A stretch of DNA of 34,407 nt from an uncultured Microbacteriaceae bacterium (GCA_903915075.1 CAIWRM010000104.1:1-34407), one strand, 5' to 3'. Shown: positions 17,798-27,902, counted from the first letter of the stretch. Translations and numbers: made by a program. The notes: generated by a model not told the origin, from the sequence alone.

Positions 17798-18092
17798 GAG
17801 TGGTGCAACTCTCCGCACCGCGAGCCCGTTTCTCGACGAACAAATCGTGGTGCTTAATCCTCGTGGCTCGCGCAGAGCGCCTGCCAAAAAACTGCTTTGT
17901 GCCCACCGAAACGATGTCGAGCCGGCGAGATGTGGGAGGTAAACCTGCCCACGAGCAACCTTGCGGTTACCCAAAAGTCTTTGCGTTGCGACCCATCAGG
18001 GGGTTACAACACTTCTAGTATCACACGGATTTGTTTCGCGCGCCGGAAATGGGGCGGGCAATCTCACGGCTACAACTGCAATAATCAGGCGC
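17798..18092. promoter_or_regulatory. Divergent promoter region between rne and the VKOR gene
   Basis: 295 bases without a credible gene. On the minus strand TGTGATACT near 18017-18025 resembles an extended -10 (TGnGATACT), which would give rne a leader of about 210 bases; no good -35 is seen. On the plus strand TTGCGT and TTACAA with a 17-base spacer (near 17980-18008) are a possible promoter for the other gene. All weak. Confidence 0.35.
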
Positions 18093-18698
18093 GTGAGTAA
18101 CACAGCAGAGATTTCCGCCCGCAAACCCGTTGCCGTATCGATTCTCTTCATCGTGGTCGCCGCGTTGGGGCTCTTGGCGGCGTTCGCGCTGACCCTCGAG
18201 AAGATTCATGCGCTCACGAATCCCGGTGAAGCCGCGAGCTGCGATTTCAGTGTCGTTGTGCAGTGTGGCAAGAATCTTTCCTCGTGGCAGGGTTCGCTTC
18301 TCGGATTCCCCAACCCGCTGATTGGCATGATGGCTTGGCCGGTAGTCGCGGCCACCGGTGTCGCCATGCTGGCCGGTGCCCGCCTTGCCAACTGGTACTG
18401 GCGCGCCTTCGACATTGTGGCCACCCTCGGTTTTCTGTTCACCGTCTGGCTCTACGCCGAAAGCGTCTTCGTTCTCGGTACGCTCTGCCCGTGGTGCATG
18501 GTGACTTGGATCGCCACCATTACGCTGACCGTGGTGGCCAAGGGCTACACGATCAAGAACGGCGTATGGGGAACGCGACCCTGGATTTTGGCCACCGGCG
18601 CCAAGATCCTGTCGTGGTCACCCACCATCATCCTCGGCATTTTGCTCATTGAGGCCCTTATCGCGCAGGTGCGCTTGGACTGGATCAACAACCTCTAA
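18093..18698 (+). CDS. Vitamin K epoxide reductase family protein
   Basis: A 201-residue VKOR-type membrane protein that reoxidises periplasmic (extracytoplasmic) thiol oxidases with quinone, doing the job of DsbB in actinobacteria. Seen: four to five membrane helices, the loop cysteine pair Cys50 and Cys58 (CDFSVVVQC), the Ser/Trp loop NLSSWQGSLLGFPN, and the redox motif C132-PW-C135. I chose the GTG at 18093, the first start giving a short N-terminus; the weak AGG upstream leaves this unsure. No DsbA-like partner is in the window. Confidence 0.9.
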   Translation: MSNTAEISARKPVAVSILFIVVAALGLLAAFALTLEKIHALTNPGEAASCDFSVVVQCGKNLSSWQGSLLGFPNPLIGMMAWPVVAATGVAMLAGARLANWYWRAFDIVATLGFLFTVWLYAESVFVLGTLCPWCMVTWIATITLTVVAKGYTIKNGVWGTRPWILATGAKILSWSPTIILGILLIEALIAQVRLDWINNL

Positions 18699-18734
18699 CT
18701 GACGCCGGCGAGTGTGGCGGGAGCCCTCAGCCGT

Positions 18735-19163
18735 TTAGGAGTTGGCGAACCACAGCCCGAGTTCGCGCACCGCTGACTCCGGAGCGTCGGAACCGTGTAC
18801 CAGGTTCCGTTGCACTGCCGCACCCCAGTCGCGGCCAAGATCGCCGCGAATTGTGCCCGGCGCTGCCGTGGTGGGGTCGGTCGTGCCCGCGAGCGCACGG
18901 AATCCCTCGATCACACGCTGACCGCGAAGGCGAACAGCAACCACGGGGCCGCTCGCCATGAACTCAACGAGGGGCTCAAAAAACGGCTTGCCCTCGTGCT
19001 CGGCGTAGTGGGCAACGAGAAGGTCGCGCGATGGCGTGATCATGCGCAGGTCGGCAATCTCGTAACCCTTCGCTTCGATGCGGCGCAATATCTCGCCCGT
19101 CAGTCCGCGTTCGACACCGTCGGGCTTAACCAGTACCAGGGTCTCTTCGATCTCTGCGCTCAT
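18735..19163 (-). CDS. ndk: Nucleoside diphosphate kinase
   Basis: A 142-residue Ndk, passing phosphate from ATP to other nucleoside diphosphates through a phospho-histidine. Seen: ETLVLVKPDGVERGL at 7-21, the phosphate-site region PAPGTIRGDLG-like segment at 101-110, and active His123 in NLVHGSDAPES. The ATG overlaps the stop of the DUF4233 gene by four bases, so translation is coupled. The order folC-DUF4233-ndk is typical of actinobacteria. Confidence 0.97.
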   Translation of the reverse strand: MSAEIEETLVLVKPDGVERGLTGEILRRIEAKGYEIADLRMITPSRDLLVAHYAEHEGKPFFEPLVEFMASGPVVAVRLRGQRVIEGFRALAGTTDPTTAAPGTIRGDLGRDWGAAVQRNLVHGSDAPESAVRELGLWFANS

Positions 19164-19582
19164 TGTGTGTTGTCCTCTCGAGTGGCGTGTCCGTTGTTGC
19201 GTACGTTTCGGGCCCGATCAATTCTCCCGCCCTGGACGAGGGCGTAGACCCACATTGCGGTAAAGACTGCCCCGACCACAAACATCGCTCCGGTAATGAA
19301 TCCGCTCGCCACAACGACCGCTTGGGCGATCCACCCGAGGACAAGGCCGACGGTGAAACGCGCGAACAAGGCACCGGCAATGAGAACCGCGATAACGAGC
19401 CCGCCACCCACGAGTGCCTGAACGAAATCGAGCGCTTTGAGGCCCAGCAGGGTGAGCGCACCCAGGCCCACCACAATCGCTTCGAAGCCCAACACAATGG
19501 CCATGAGCGATTCCCGCGTGCCACGCTGACGTCGTGGCGTTCGCCGGGGTTGCCCGTGCGGTTGTGGTTGCGTTGAACTCAT
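19160..19582 (-). CDS. DUF4233 membrane protein
   Basis: A 140-residue protein with a basic, Gln/Pro/Arg-rich N-terminus and four hydrophobic segments from about residue 27 (MAIVLGFEAIVVGLGALTLL, then ALVGGGLVIAVLIAGALF, GLVLGWIAQAVVVASGF and MFVVGAVFTAMWVYAL). It matches the DUF4233 family, found between folC and ndk in actinobacteria; function unknown. I chose the ATG at 19582, which overlaps the folC stop as ATGA and has GAGGAG eight bases upstream; an ATG six bases earlier is too close to that site. Confidence 0.85.
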   Translation of the reverse strand: MSSTQPQPHGQPRRTPRRQRGTRESLMAIVLGFEAIVVGLGALTLLGLKALDFVQALVGGGLVIAVLIAGALFARFTVGLVLGWIAQAVVVASGFITGAMFVVGAVFTAMWVYALVQGGRIDRARNVRNNGHATREDNTQ

Positions 19583-20940
19583 GACCATTTCTCCTCGATC
19601 GCGCAGGCCAGGGTGAGGCCCACGAGCGATATTGAGCCTGACACTACTACTGCGCCCTTGAGACTTTGCGCTGCATAGGCGCGAGCTTCAACCAATGCCA
19701 CCATGGGGTCGGGCTGCACGGTAACCAGAACCTCTGGGGGAAGGGACAGCGCGGCCGCGATGTCGCCAGCGTCGATGGCTCGATCGCTCGGAGGTGTGGT
19801 GAGAATGATGCGGTGCACAAACGGCGCCAGGGTCGAGACAAACTCCACGTAGTCCTTGTCGGCCAGCGATCCAAAGACCAGGGTGATGTCATCGCAGTCG
19901 AAATATGACGTCAACGCCTCAGCCAGCGATTGGGCGCCGTGTGGATTGTGCGCGGCGTCGACGATGACCGGCGGATTGCTAGCGACACGCTGAAGGCGCC
20001 CGGGCGACGTGACGGTAGCAAAAGCTTCAGCAAGGAGGTTGCGGTCGATGGTTTGGCTCGCCCCGCCCAAGAAACTCTCCACGGCCATCAGGGCCACAGC
20101 GGCGTTGATGGCCTGGTGATCCCCGAGCAACCCCAGGAACAGGTCGTCATAGGTGCCCGCCAAGCCGATAATCGAGACGAGCTGACCACCCACGGCAACC
20201 TCCGACACCACCGAGGTGCCCCCGGTGCCAAGAACGTTAATGGCGGACTCAGTCAGCGCGGCCGCTTCGCGAAGGACGGCCTCTCCGTCGGGTTCTTGCG
20301 GTGCCGACACCACCATGGCAGCAGGCTTGATGATGCCCGACTTCGTGCGTGCGATCGTGTTGATATCGGGTCCGAGTCGTTCGGTGTGATCGAGCGCAAT
20401 GGGCGTAAAGACGGCGACCACGCCATCGGCCACATTGGTGGCATCCCACTCTCCGCCCATGCCGGCCTCGACAACGGCAACGTCCACCGGGGCGTCGGCA
20501 AACGACGCAAAGCCCAGAACGGTGAGCACCTCAAAGAAGGTCAGTCGCAGCTCGCCCTTGGCGACCAGTTCGGCATCCACCATCTCTACATAGGGCTTGA
20601 TGTCAACCCAGTTGGCGACGAGCGTTTCGTCGGCAATGGGCTCGCCGTCAATCTGGATGCGCTCGTTGAGAGAAATCAGGTGGGGGCTTGTAAACAACCC
20701 GGTGCGGAGTCCGAGCGCGCGCAGAATCGACTCAATCAGGCGCGCGGTCGACGTCTTACCGTTCGTGCCCGCGATGTGAATCACGGGATACGCCCGGTGC
20801 ACGTCGCCGAGCAGTTCGACCACGCGACGTGTGGGTTCCAGACGGGGTTGGGGCTCCCCCTCCCCCATGCGCGAGAGGAGTTCCTGGTAGGCCAACTCGG
20901 CGGCGCGCGCGTATTCGGATTCCTCCGCCGACCTAGACAT
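19579..20940 (-). CDS. folC: Bifunctional dihydrofolate / folylpolyglutamate synthase
   Basis: A 453-residue Mur-ligase-fold enzyme that adds glutamate to dihydropteroate and to folates. Seen: P-loop [10 protein letters not shown] at 58-67, [12 protein letters not shown], the region [22 protein letters not shown], and in the C-terminal domain [16 protein letters not shown] chose the ATG at 20940, which overlaps the ileS stop by eight bases; longer frames lie inside ileS. Part of the ileS-folC-DUF4233-ndk unit, all with overlapping ends. Confidence 0.96.
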   Translation of the reverse strand: MSRSAEESEYARAAELAYQELLSRMGEGEPQPRLEPTRRVVELLGDVHRAYPVIHIAGTNGKTSTARLIESILRALGLRTGLFTSPHLISLNERIQIDGEPIADETLVANWVDIKPYVEMVDAELVAKGELRLTFFEVLTVLGFASFADAPVDVAVVEAGMGGEWDATNVADGVVAVFTPIALDHTERLGPDINTIARTKSGIIKPAAMVVSAPQEPDGEAVLREAAALTESAINVLGTGGTSVVSEVAVGGQLVSIIGLAGTYDDLFLGLLGDHQAINAAVALMAVESFLGGASQTIDRNLLAEAFATVTSPGRLQRVASNPPVIVDAAHNPHGAQSLAEALTSYFDCDDITLVFGSLADKDYVEFVSTLAPFVHRIILTTPPSDRAIDAGDIAAALSLPPEVLVTVQPDPMVALVEARAYAAQSLKGAVVVSGSISLVGLTLACAIEEKWS

Positions 20941-23900
20941 GGTGGGTGCGCTCCGTTCGCGACACGGCAACGACGAAGTCGCCCACGTTGGCGAAGGCGC
21001 CCGCGTCAAAACGAGCGAAATGCTCAACGTCGGCACTCGAGACGTTGCCGAGCCACTCAGATGCCAACTGGCCACTCAGGGTGGGCAGCAGGTCAAACGT
21101 CGCCGGCGAGTGAATGGCAAACGTGGTGGCCAAGGTCTCTGCCGCGATGTCGGCGCCCGTGGCGTGCGCGAGGGCTGTTGCGTCGGCCTCGTCGAAACAC
21201 ACGACGTCGAGCACGATCCGATCGCTCACCTCGAAGCCAGCCGCCTTTCGGGTGTCCTGCACGGCCCGAATGAGGTCACGCTGGAAGCCTTCCGCCTCGA
21301 GTTCGGGTGTGGTCGTGACATCGAGCAGAACAAAACCACCGCTCGGGATGAGTGCGAGTGCGCGATCTGCGTCGTCGCCGGTCGCCCCGGTTTCGAGGGT
21401 GAGTTCGAACTCACCCGGCTCCAGCGCAGTTCCGCCCGCAACCACCACACCGTTGTTCTCAGACCAGTCGCCGTTCTTTGCCGCCTGAATGATGCGCTGC
21501 ACGTCCTTGCCCAAGCGGGGTCCCGCCGCACGGGCGTTGACCGACAACCGCGACGTGATGCCGAACTCGGTGGCGCTGTTTTCGGTCCAGGCCGTGTTGG
21601 TCACGGTTTTGACGTTCAGCTCATCTCGCAGGATGTCGGCATAAGCGCCGAGCGCCTGGGCGCGTTCGGTGACCACGACGAGTTCCGCGAGGGGCAAGCG
21701 CACACGTCGTCCCGTCTGCTTGCGCAGGGCGAGCGCCGTGGAGACAATCTCGCGGACCTCATCCATGTCGGTAACGAGGTCTGGAGCCTGCGGAAAGTCG
21801 TCGGCGCTCGGCCAGTCGGTGAGGTGCACAGAGCGACCCCCGGTAAGCCCCTGCCACATGCGCTCGGTGACCAGCGGCAAGAACGGCGCCGAAACACGGG
21901 TGAGCGTTTCGAGCACGGTGAACAGCGTGTCAAAGGCATCGCGTCCGTCGGCGGTTGAGGAACCCGACCAAAAACGGTCGCGCGAGCGGCGCACGTACCA
22001 GTTGGTCAGCACGTCGGCGAAGTCGCGCAGGGCCGCTGCTGCCAGTGTCGAGTCGAGCGCATCGAGGTGCTGCTGCACGGTGCGAATGACATCGCCGGTC
22101 TTGGCCAGCAGGTAGCGATCGAGGAGGTTGGTGCTGTCGGTGCGCCAGGTGGCCTCGTAACCGCCACCGTCATCGCCAGCAACGTTGGCGTAGAGCGTGA
22201 AGAAGTAATACGTGCTCCACAGCGGCAGCAGCATCTGGCGGGTGCCCTCTCGGATACCCTCCTCGGTGACAATCAGGTTGCCGCCGCGCAGCACCGACGA
22301 ACTCATCAAGAACCAGCGCATGGCATCGGAGCCGTCGCGGTCAAAGACCTCGTTGACATCCGGATAGTTGCGCAGCGACTTCGACATCTTCTGCCCGTCG
22401 TTACCGAGCACAATGCCGTGGCTAATCACGTTCGTGAATGCCGGGCGGTCGAAGAGTGCGGTGGACAGCACGTGCAGCGTATAGAACCAGCCGCGTGTTT
22501 GCCCGATGTACTCCACGATGTAGTCGGCCGGGTTGTGCGAATCGAACCATTCGCGATTCTCGAACGGGTAGTGCACCTGCGCGAACGGCATCGAGCCCGA
22601 GTCAAACCACACGTCGAGCACATCAGAAATGCGACGCATCGTGGATGAGCCGGTGGGGTCATCGGGATTCGGTCGGGTCAGCTCGTCGATCTGGGGTCGG
22701 TGCAGATCGGTGGGGCGCACACCGAAGTCGCGCTCGAGCTCGTCGAGCGAACCGTAGACATCCACCCGGGGGTAGTCCGGGTTGTCGCTCTTCCACACGG
22801 GAATGGGCGAACCCCAGAACCGATTGCGGCTGATGGACCAGTCGCGAGCACCCTCGAGCCACTTCCCGAACTGGCCGTCCTTGACGTTGTCGGGCACCCA
22901 GTTGATCTGCTGGTTGAGTTCGACCATGCGGTCGCGGAACTCGGTGACGCGCACGAACCACGACGAGACAGCCCGATAGATGAGCGGATTGCGGCAGCGC
23001 CAGCAGTGCGGGTACGAGTGCTCGTAGCTGGCGACGCGAACGAGCCGGCCCATCTCGCGCAGCATGGCCGTGAGGGGCTTGTTGGCGTCGAAGACCTGCT
23101 GACCCGCGACCTCGGTGATGCGCGACAGAAAGACGCCGCCGTCGTCGAGAGACATCATGACGGGAATGCCGTTCTCCTCGCACACCTTTTGGTCGTCCTC
23201 GCCGTAGGCGGGAGCCAGGTGCACGATTCCCGTGCCGTCGGCGGTGGTAACGAACTCTGCCGCGAAGATGCGCCAGGCGTTGGTCTGGTACTCCGGCTCG
23301 TCGGCAAAGTAGTCCCACAGGCGTTCGTAAGACACGCCAACGAGGTCACTGCCGAGAACGGTAGAAGTCACAGCGGCATGCACTTCTGCGGCGTCGGCGT
23401 AGCCGAGCTCCTTGGCGTAGGCGCCGGCCAGGTCCTCAGCGATCAGGAAAGCCGGTTGAGTAGTCGACGCATCGCCGTTCGCTGGTTGAGTAGTCGACGC
23501 ATCGCCGTTCGCTGGTTGAGTAGTCGACGCAGTAGACGTATCGAAACCCGCGAGGCTGAACGCGGGACCCGCCGGCACGACCGCATAGGTGATTGCAGGC
23601 CCCACGGCGAGCGCCGCGTTCGTGGGCAGTGTCCAGGGTGTGGTGGTCCAGGCGAGTGCCTGCACTCCCCCAAGCCCGAGTGCTTCGGCGCGCTCGCCCA
23701 CCAACGGGAAGGCGACGGTGACCGACTGGTCTTGACGCATCTTGTAGACGTCGTCATCCATGCGCAGTTCGTGATTGCTCAGCGGGGTCTGGTCGCGCCA
23801 GCAGTAGGGCAGCACACGGTATCCCTCGTAGGCGAGACCCTTGTCGTGCAGTTGCTTGAACGCCCAGATGGCGCTCTCCATAAAGGTGATGTCGAGGGTC

Positions 23901-24379
23901 TTGTAGTCGTTGTCGAAGTCAACCCAGCGGGCCTGGCGCGTCACGTATTCCTGCCACTCGTGCGTGTACTTGAGCACCGATTCTCGCGCCACCTTGTTGA
24001 AGGCCGCGATGCCCATCTCTTCGATCTGGCTCTTGTCGGTGATGCCCAGTTGGCGCTCGGCCTCCAGTTCGGCGGGGAGTCCGTGGGTGTCCCACCCGAA
24101 TCGGCGCTCGACGCGCTTGCCGCGCATGGTCTGGTAGCGCGGGAACAGGTCTTTGGCATAACCCGTGAGCAGGTGGCCGTAGTGCGGCAGACCGTTGGCA
24201 AACGGCGGCCCGTCGTAGAACACCCACTCTTCGGCGCCCTGCTCGGCGCGTTGCGCGATTGAGGCGCGGAACGTGTCATCCGCCTTCCAGAAGGCGAGCA
24301 CCTGCTCTTCGATGGCGGGAAACGACGGCGAAGGCACCACTTCGGAAGCCTCATTATTGGCCGACTTGGGATAGGTCAC
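20933..24379 (-). CDS. ileS: Isoleucyl-tRNA synthetase, type 2
   Basis: A 1148-residue IleRS. Signature 1 PHYGH at 65-69, [14 protein letters not shown], the CP1 editing domain, and KMSKS at 664-668 are all present, followed by the anticodon-binding domain. The block HYGH with [10 protein letters not shown] marks the eukaryote-like type 2 enzyme, a class known for lower sensitivity to mupirocin. The protein seems longer than usual (about 1040-1100); part of the excess is residues 278-309, coded by a dispersed repeat inside the editing-domain region. I chose the GTG at 24379 since AGGAG lies seven bases before it and is the site covered by the T-box sequestrator; an in-frame ATG at 24409 lies inside that hairpin. 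Confidence 0.95.
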   Translation of the reverse strand: MTYPKSANNEASEVVPSPSFPAIEEQVLAFWKADDTFRASIAQRAEQGAEEWVFYDGPPFANGLPHYGHLLTGYAKDLFPRYQTMRGKRVERRFGWDTHGLPAELEAERQLGITDKSQIEEMGIAAFNKVARESVLKYTHEWQEYVTRQARWVDFDNDYKTLDITFMESAIWAFKQLHDKGLAYEGYRVLPYCWRDQTPLSNHELRMDDDVYKMRQDQSVTVAFPLVGERAEALGLGGVQALAWTTTPWTLPTNAALAVGPAITYAVVPAGPAFSLAGFDTSTASTTQPANGDASTTQPANGDASTTQPAFLIAEDLAGAYAKELGYADAAEVHAAVTSTVLGSDLVGVSYERLWDYFADEPEYQTNAWRIFAAEFVTTADGTGIVHLAPAYGEDDQKVCEENGIPVMMSLDDGGVFLSRITEVAGQQVFDANKPLTAMLREMGRLVRVASYEHSYPHCWRCRNPLIYRAVSSWFVRVTEFRDRMVELNQQINWVPDNVKDGQFGKWLEGARDWSISRNRFWGSPIPVWKSDNPDYPRVDVYGSLDELERDFGVRPTDLHRPQIDELTRPNPDDPTGSSTMRRISDVLDVWFDSGSMPFAQVHYPFENREWFDSHNPADYIVEYIGQTRGWFYTLHVLSTALFDRPAFTNVISHGIVLGNDGQKMSKSLRNYPDVNEVFDRDGSDAMRWFLMSSSVLRGGNLIVTEEGIREGTRQMLLPLWSTYYFFTLYANVAGDDGGGYEATWRTDSTNLLDRYLLAKTGDVIRTVQQHLDALDSTLAAAALRDFADVLTNWYVRRSRDRFWSGSSTADGRDAFDTLFTVLETLTRVSAPFLPLVTERMWQGLTGGRSVHLTDWPSADDFPQAPDLVTDMDEVREIVSTALALRKQTGRRVRLPLAELVVVTERAQALGAYADILRDELNVKTVTNTAWTENSATEFGITSRLSVNARAAGPRLGKDVQRIIQAAKNGDWSENNGVVVAGGTALEPGEFELTLETGATGDDADRALALIPSGGFVLLDVTTTPELEAEGFQRDLIRAVQDTRKAAGFEVSDRIVLDVVCFDEADATALAHATGADIAAETLATTFAIHSPATFDLLPTLSGQLASEWLGNVSSADVEHFARFDAGAFANVGDFVVAVSRTERTHHV
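23454..23548. repeat. Three tandem copies of a dispersed palindromic repeat inside ileS
   Basis: On the plus strand: two identical 30-base units (23454-23483 and 23484-23513) and one complete 35-base unit (23514-23548). Every unit begins GGTTGAGTAGTCGACGC; only the last carries the tail TATCGAAACC. The complete unit can fold through GTCGAC/GTAGAC around a GCA loop (five of six pairs). Read on the ileS strand they encode residues 278-309: [12 protein letters not shown], then [10 protein letters not shown] twice. The same element occurs between genes at 33822-33890. Confidence 0.92.
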
Positions 24380-24615
24380 GGGTTTCTCCTGAAACGAAGG
24401 ATGGTTCATCTACTTCGCCAGGACGCGATTTTCCCCGCATGTGGGGATTTTCGCGCGGTACCACCTGAGCTTGGTCTCGCGGGCGAGACCCTCTTGTTCT
24501 TTGGCTGTCACGGGCCAGACCCGTTCGGTTCTACTCTTCGTCGATTTCAGCAAGCTGACCCGGCGAATTTCTTCCGAAGACTCCCCGGTGATTGCCGGAT
24601 CAGTGTCTCTATGTC
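24380..24615 (-). promoter_or_regulatory. ileS T-box riboswitch, translational type
   Basis: The leader holds the T-box sequence AGGTGGTACCGCG (24454-24466, minus strand). Stem I can be drawn as a ten-pair helix CTGATCCGGC (24594-24603) with GCCGGGTCAG (24555-24564), with the isoleucine codon ATC (24590-24592) just above it as specifier. The antisequestrator pairs AGG and GCG of the T-box with CGC and TCCT (to 24420). There is no terminator T-run; the gene start is controlled instead. Uncharged tRNA-Ile is expected to stabilise the open form. Promoter not clear: TATTAG near 24617-24622 is a weak -10. Confidence 0.92.
24386..24423 (-). promoter_or_regulatory. Shine-Dalgarno sequestrator hairpin of the ileS T-box
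   Basis: TCCTG-G-CGAAG (24413-24423) can pair with CTTCG-TTT-CAGGA (24387-24399), hiding AGGAG, the ileS ribosome site at 24386-24390. The same TCCT is needed by the antisequestrator to pair with AGG of the T-box, so the two folds exclude each other. Confidence 0.8.
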
Positions 24616-24723
24616 TCAGCCTAATACGTCACGCGGTAAACTCGAGGCACCCACATCTGAGGCACACTCGCCGGCCGAGCCGGTAAACGACGCGGTGCCG
24701 CTCATAGAAATTCGAGGTTCATC

Positions 24724-27312
24724 ATGACGAGTAATGCTGCCGGCGTTCCCGAAAAACCTGCCCTCGAGGGCCTCGAAGACAAGTGGACCGCCACGTGGGA
24801 TTCGGAGGGCACATACCGGTTCGAGCGCGACGGCCAAACCCGCGCGAGCATCTTCTCCATCGACACCCCTCCCCCCACCGCTTCGGGCTCGCTGCACGTG
24901 GGACACGTGTTCAGCTACACGCACACCGACGTGATGGCGCGCTATCAGCGCATGTGCGGCAAAGAGGTCTTCTACCCCATGGGCTGGGACGACAACGGTC
25001 TGCCCACCGAGCGACGCGTACAGAACTACTACGGCGTTCGCTGCGACCCCTCGCTGCCCTACGAGGCCGGATTCACTCCCCCGTTTGAGGGTGGCGACAA
25101 CAAGAGCACCAAGGCCGCCGATCAGGTGCCCATCAGCCGACGCAACTTCATCGAGCTGTGCGAGAAGCTGACCGTCGAAGACGAGAAGCAGTTTGAGGCG
25201 CTGTGGCGCACGCTCGGCCTCTCGGTCGACTGGAACCAGACCTACCGCACCATTGGCAGCGATTCGATCCGCTCGTCGCAGCTGGCCTTCGTGCGCAACA
25301 TCGAGCGCGGCGAGGCCTATCAGGCCATGGCGCCCACACTGTGGGACGTCACGTTCCGCACCGCTGTGGCTCAGGCCGAGCTCGAAGACAAAGACATCGC
25401 GGGCGCGTATCACCGCCTCGCTTTCCACCGCTCGGGTGGCGACGACATCTTTATCGAGACCACGCGTCCCGAGCTACTCGCCGCGTGCGTGGCCCTCGTG
25501 GCCCACCCCGAGGATGAGCGCTACAAGCCACTCTTTGGATCGAACGTCACCACGCCCATTTTTGGCGTTGAGGTGCCAATTCTGGCTCACCACCTCGCGC
25601 AGCCCGACAAGGGTTCGGGCATCGCCATGATCTGTACGTTCGGTGATGTCACCGACGTGATCTGGTGGCGTGAGCTCGACCTGCCCAACCGCGCCATCAT
25701 CGGATTCGACGGTCGCATTCTGGGCGATGCTCCCGACGTGATTACCAGCGATGCCGGCAAGGCCGCGTTCGCTGAGATCGCCGGCAAGACCATCTTCTCG
25801 GCCAAAGAGGCCATGGTGGCCCTGCTGCGCGAGTCGGGCGAGATGGAGGGCGACCCCAAGCCCATCACGCATCCCGTGAAGTTCTTTGAGAAGGGCGACA
25901 AGCCGCTCGAGATTGTGTCCACGCGTCAGTGGTATGTAATCAACGGTGCCCGCGACGAAAAACTGCGCGGCCAGTTGCTGGAGTTTGGCAAGGAGCTCAA
26001 CTGGCACCCCGACTTCATGCGCGTGCGCTACGAAAACTGGGTCGGCGGACTCGCCGGAGACTGGCTCATTTCGCGCCAACGCTTCTTTGGTGTACCGATT
26101 CCCGTGTGGTATCCGCTCGACGCCGACGGCAACCCGGTCTTTGACCAGCCGCTCGTGGCACGCGACGGCCAGTTGCCGGTCGACCCGTCAAGCGATGTGC
26201 CCGAGGGTTACACCGAGGAGCAACGCGGGGCGGCCAACGGCTTCATTGGCGAGGTCGACGTGATGGACACGTGGGCCACCAGCTCGCTCACCCCCCAGCT
26301 GGCCGGCGGATGGGAACGCGATACCGAGCTGTGGAACCTCGTGTGGCCGTTTGACCTGCGCCCTCAGGGCCAGGACATCATCCGCACGTGGCTGTTCTCC
26401 ACCATGCTGCGCGCAGTTCTCGAGTCGGGCGAAATGCCGTGGCGCAACGCCGCCATCTCGGGCTTCATCGTGGACCCCGATCGCAAGAAGATGTCGAAGT
26501 CAAAGGGCAACGTGGTGACCCCGAGCGACATGCTCGAGCAGCATGGTTCCGACGCGGTTCGCTACTGGGCAGCGTCAAGTCGACTCGGTACGGATGCCGC
26601 CTTCGACCCGCAGAATCCCACCCAGATCAAGATTGGTCGCCGCCTGGCCATCAAGGTGCTCAACGCGTCCAAGTTCATTCTCGGCTTCGAGGTGCCCGCG
26701 GGCGATCTCCGGGCCGCCGTGACCAACCCCGTTGACCTGTCGATGCTGGCCACCCTGCGCGGTGTCGTCAACGATGCCACCGCAGCACTCGACGCCTACG
26801 ATCACGCCAAGGCGATGGAAGTCACCGAGTCGTTCCTCTGGAACTTCACCGATGACTACCTCGAGTTGGTTAAGGAGCGTGCGTACGACGCAGCACACTC
26901 CGACCAGGGTTCTGCTGCGGCAGCCCTGCGGATTGCCCTGACGGTTCTGCTGCGACTCTTTGCTCCGGTGCTGCCGTTTGCCACGGAGGAGACCTGGTCG
27001 TGGTTCGCGTCAGGATCGGTGCACCGCGCCGCCTGGCCGACGGTGGATGAACTCCCCGAGGGTGGCGACACCGGTGTGCTGAACACCGCCTCTGCCGCGT
27101 TGATTGGTATTCGTCGCGCCAAGACCGACGCCAAGGCCTCCCAGAAGACCGAAGTGACCTCGTGCGTGATTACCGCCCCGGCAGCCGCTCAGCCCTGGCT
27201 CGAAGCTGCCGCCGCCGACCTCAAGGCCGTGGGTCGCATCCACGCACTCCACATTGTCGAAGGCCCCGAGGTTGCCGTGACGTCAATCGAGCTGGCGCCC
27301 ACTCCCGAGTAG
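24724..27312 (+). CDS. valS: Valyl-tRNA synthetase
   Basis: An 862-residue ValRS. Signature 1 LHVGH is at 57-61, WDDNGLPTERRVQ follows, and KMSKS is at 589-593. The editing domain (for example FIETTRPELLAACVALVAHP) is complete. The C-terminal coiled-coil of the E. coli enzyme appears to be missing; the protein ends soon after the anticodon-binding domain, as in the short actinobacterial type. The ATG follows CGAGG by a short spacing. It diverges from ileS with about 110 bases between leaders and has no T-box of its own. No clear promoter is seen in 24616-24723. Confidence 0.95.
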   Translation: MTSNAAGVPEKPALEGLEDKWTATWDSEGTYRFERDGQTRASIFSIDTPPPTASGSLHVGHVFSYTHTDVMARYQRMCGKEVFYPMGWDDNGLPTERRVQNYYGVRCDPSLPYEAGFTPPFEGGDNKSTKAADQVPISRRNFIELCEKLTVEDEKQFEALWRTLGLSVDWNQTYRTIGSDSIRSSQLAFVRNIERGEAYQAMAPTLWDVTFRTAVAQAELEDKDIAGAYHRLAFHRSGGDDIFIETTRPELLAACVALVAHPEDERYKPLFGSNVTTPIFGVEVPILAHHLAQPDKGSGIAMICTFGDVTDVIWWRELDLPNRAIIGFDGRILGDAPDVITSDAGKAAFAEIAGKTIFSAKEAMVALLRESGEMEGDPKPITHPVKFFEKGDKPLEIVSTRQWYVINGARDEKLRGQLLEFGKELNWHPDFMRVRYENWVGGLAGDWLISRQRFFGVPIPVWYPLDADGNPVFDQPLVARDGQLPVDPSSDVPEGYTEEQRGAANGFIGEVDVMDTWATSSLTPQLAGGWERDTELWNLVWPFDLRPQGQDIIRTWLFSTMLRAVLESGEMPWRNAAISGFIVDPDRKKMSKSKGNVVTPSDMLEQHGSDAVRYWAASSRLGTDAAFDPQNPTQIKIGRRLAIKVLNASKFILGFEVPAGDLRAAVTNPVDLSMLATLRGVVNDATAALDAYDHAKAMEVTESFLWNFTDDYLELVKERAYDAAHSDQGSAAAALRIALTVLLRLFAPVLPFATEETWSWFASGSVHRAAWPTVDELPEGGDTGVLNTASAALIGIRRAKTDAKASQKTEVTSCVITAPAAAQPWLEAAAADLKAVGRIHALHIVEGPEVAVTSIELAPTPE

Positions 27313-27368
27313 TTTCCGCCACATTCTGCTGTCCTTCGTGCCACGTAGTGTGCGAATGGAGGGACAAC

Positions 27369-27902
27369 ATGAGAAACAATCACACGTTCGTAAATCCCAT
27401 ACTCGCCGGCGACTGGTTACCGATCGCACGATCCATCGCCTACGTTCTGGAGAGAGTCCCATTGAAGGCCTGTGCCGTCGCCGACTTCATGAGCTTCGGT
27501 GTTGACGAATGGGATTATTCGAGTCCGGTGAGAGGCCCGTATTTTCAGGTCTGGCACAAAAGCGATGGACGGCTTCTCGGCGAAGTCGGTTTTGGCCCCG
27601 ATCTCATCCGCGCGAACCCACAGGTCACGCAAATCCTTGCGTTTCTGGGGTTTACCCCGCCCACGCCGGGCGATGCCAACCACCCCAACTTCTCGAAGTT
27701 CTATCCTGCCGGCTGGAATGCCAGTGATGTCACGCGAGAGCTGATCACTGGCGTTCTGATGAGCAACATCCTGACCACCGAGGTCGGATTCCACCTGTTC
27801 TGCCCTGACCAGGCGGCCGTTGCAGACCTCGGTCTCGTGACCTACCACACGGGATTACGGATGTGGGTGGCTACCCAAGATAGCGCCTCGCTGACCGCTT
27901 AG
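27369..27902 (+). CDS. TY-Chap / YbjN-like small protein
   Basis: A 177-residue soluble protein. Seen: FQVWHKSDGRLLGEVGFG, then LGFTPPTPGDANHPNFSKFY, and ASDVTRELITGVLMSNILTT. The pattern of an aromatic-rich strand pair, then Gly-Phe-x-Pro-Pro with a Pro-Asn-Phe block, recalls actinobacterial TY-Chap domain proteins, which resemble secretion chaperones in fold, but I am not certain of the family. The ATG at 27369 is preceded by GGAGGG; the frame further upstream overlaps valS and is not coding. It follows valS by 56 bases and may be co-transcribed. Role unknown. Confidence 0.65.
   Translation: MRNNHTFVNPILAGDWLPIARSIAYVLERVPLKACAVADFMSFGVDEWDYSSPVRGPYFQVWHKSDGRLLGEVGFGPDLIRANPQVTQILAFLGFTPPTPGDANHPNFSKFYPAGWNASDVTRELITGVLMSNILTTEVGFHLFCPDQAAVADLGLVTYHTGLRMWVATQDSASLTA

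Noticed and set aside
23454-23548. Short direct repeats that might be a CRISPR array
   Set aside because: Units abut with no unique spacers, there are only three, they are inside ileS, and no cas genes are in the window.
22700-24262. A 520-codon open frame on the plus strand opposite ileS
   Set aside because: It is the antisense of an intact, motif-complete ileS; its composition is that of a high-GC shadow frame and it matches no family.
24616-24723. A second T-box for valS
   Set aside because: No TGGTACC-type sequence, specifier stem or sequestrator is visible on the plus strand before valS.
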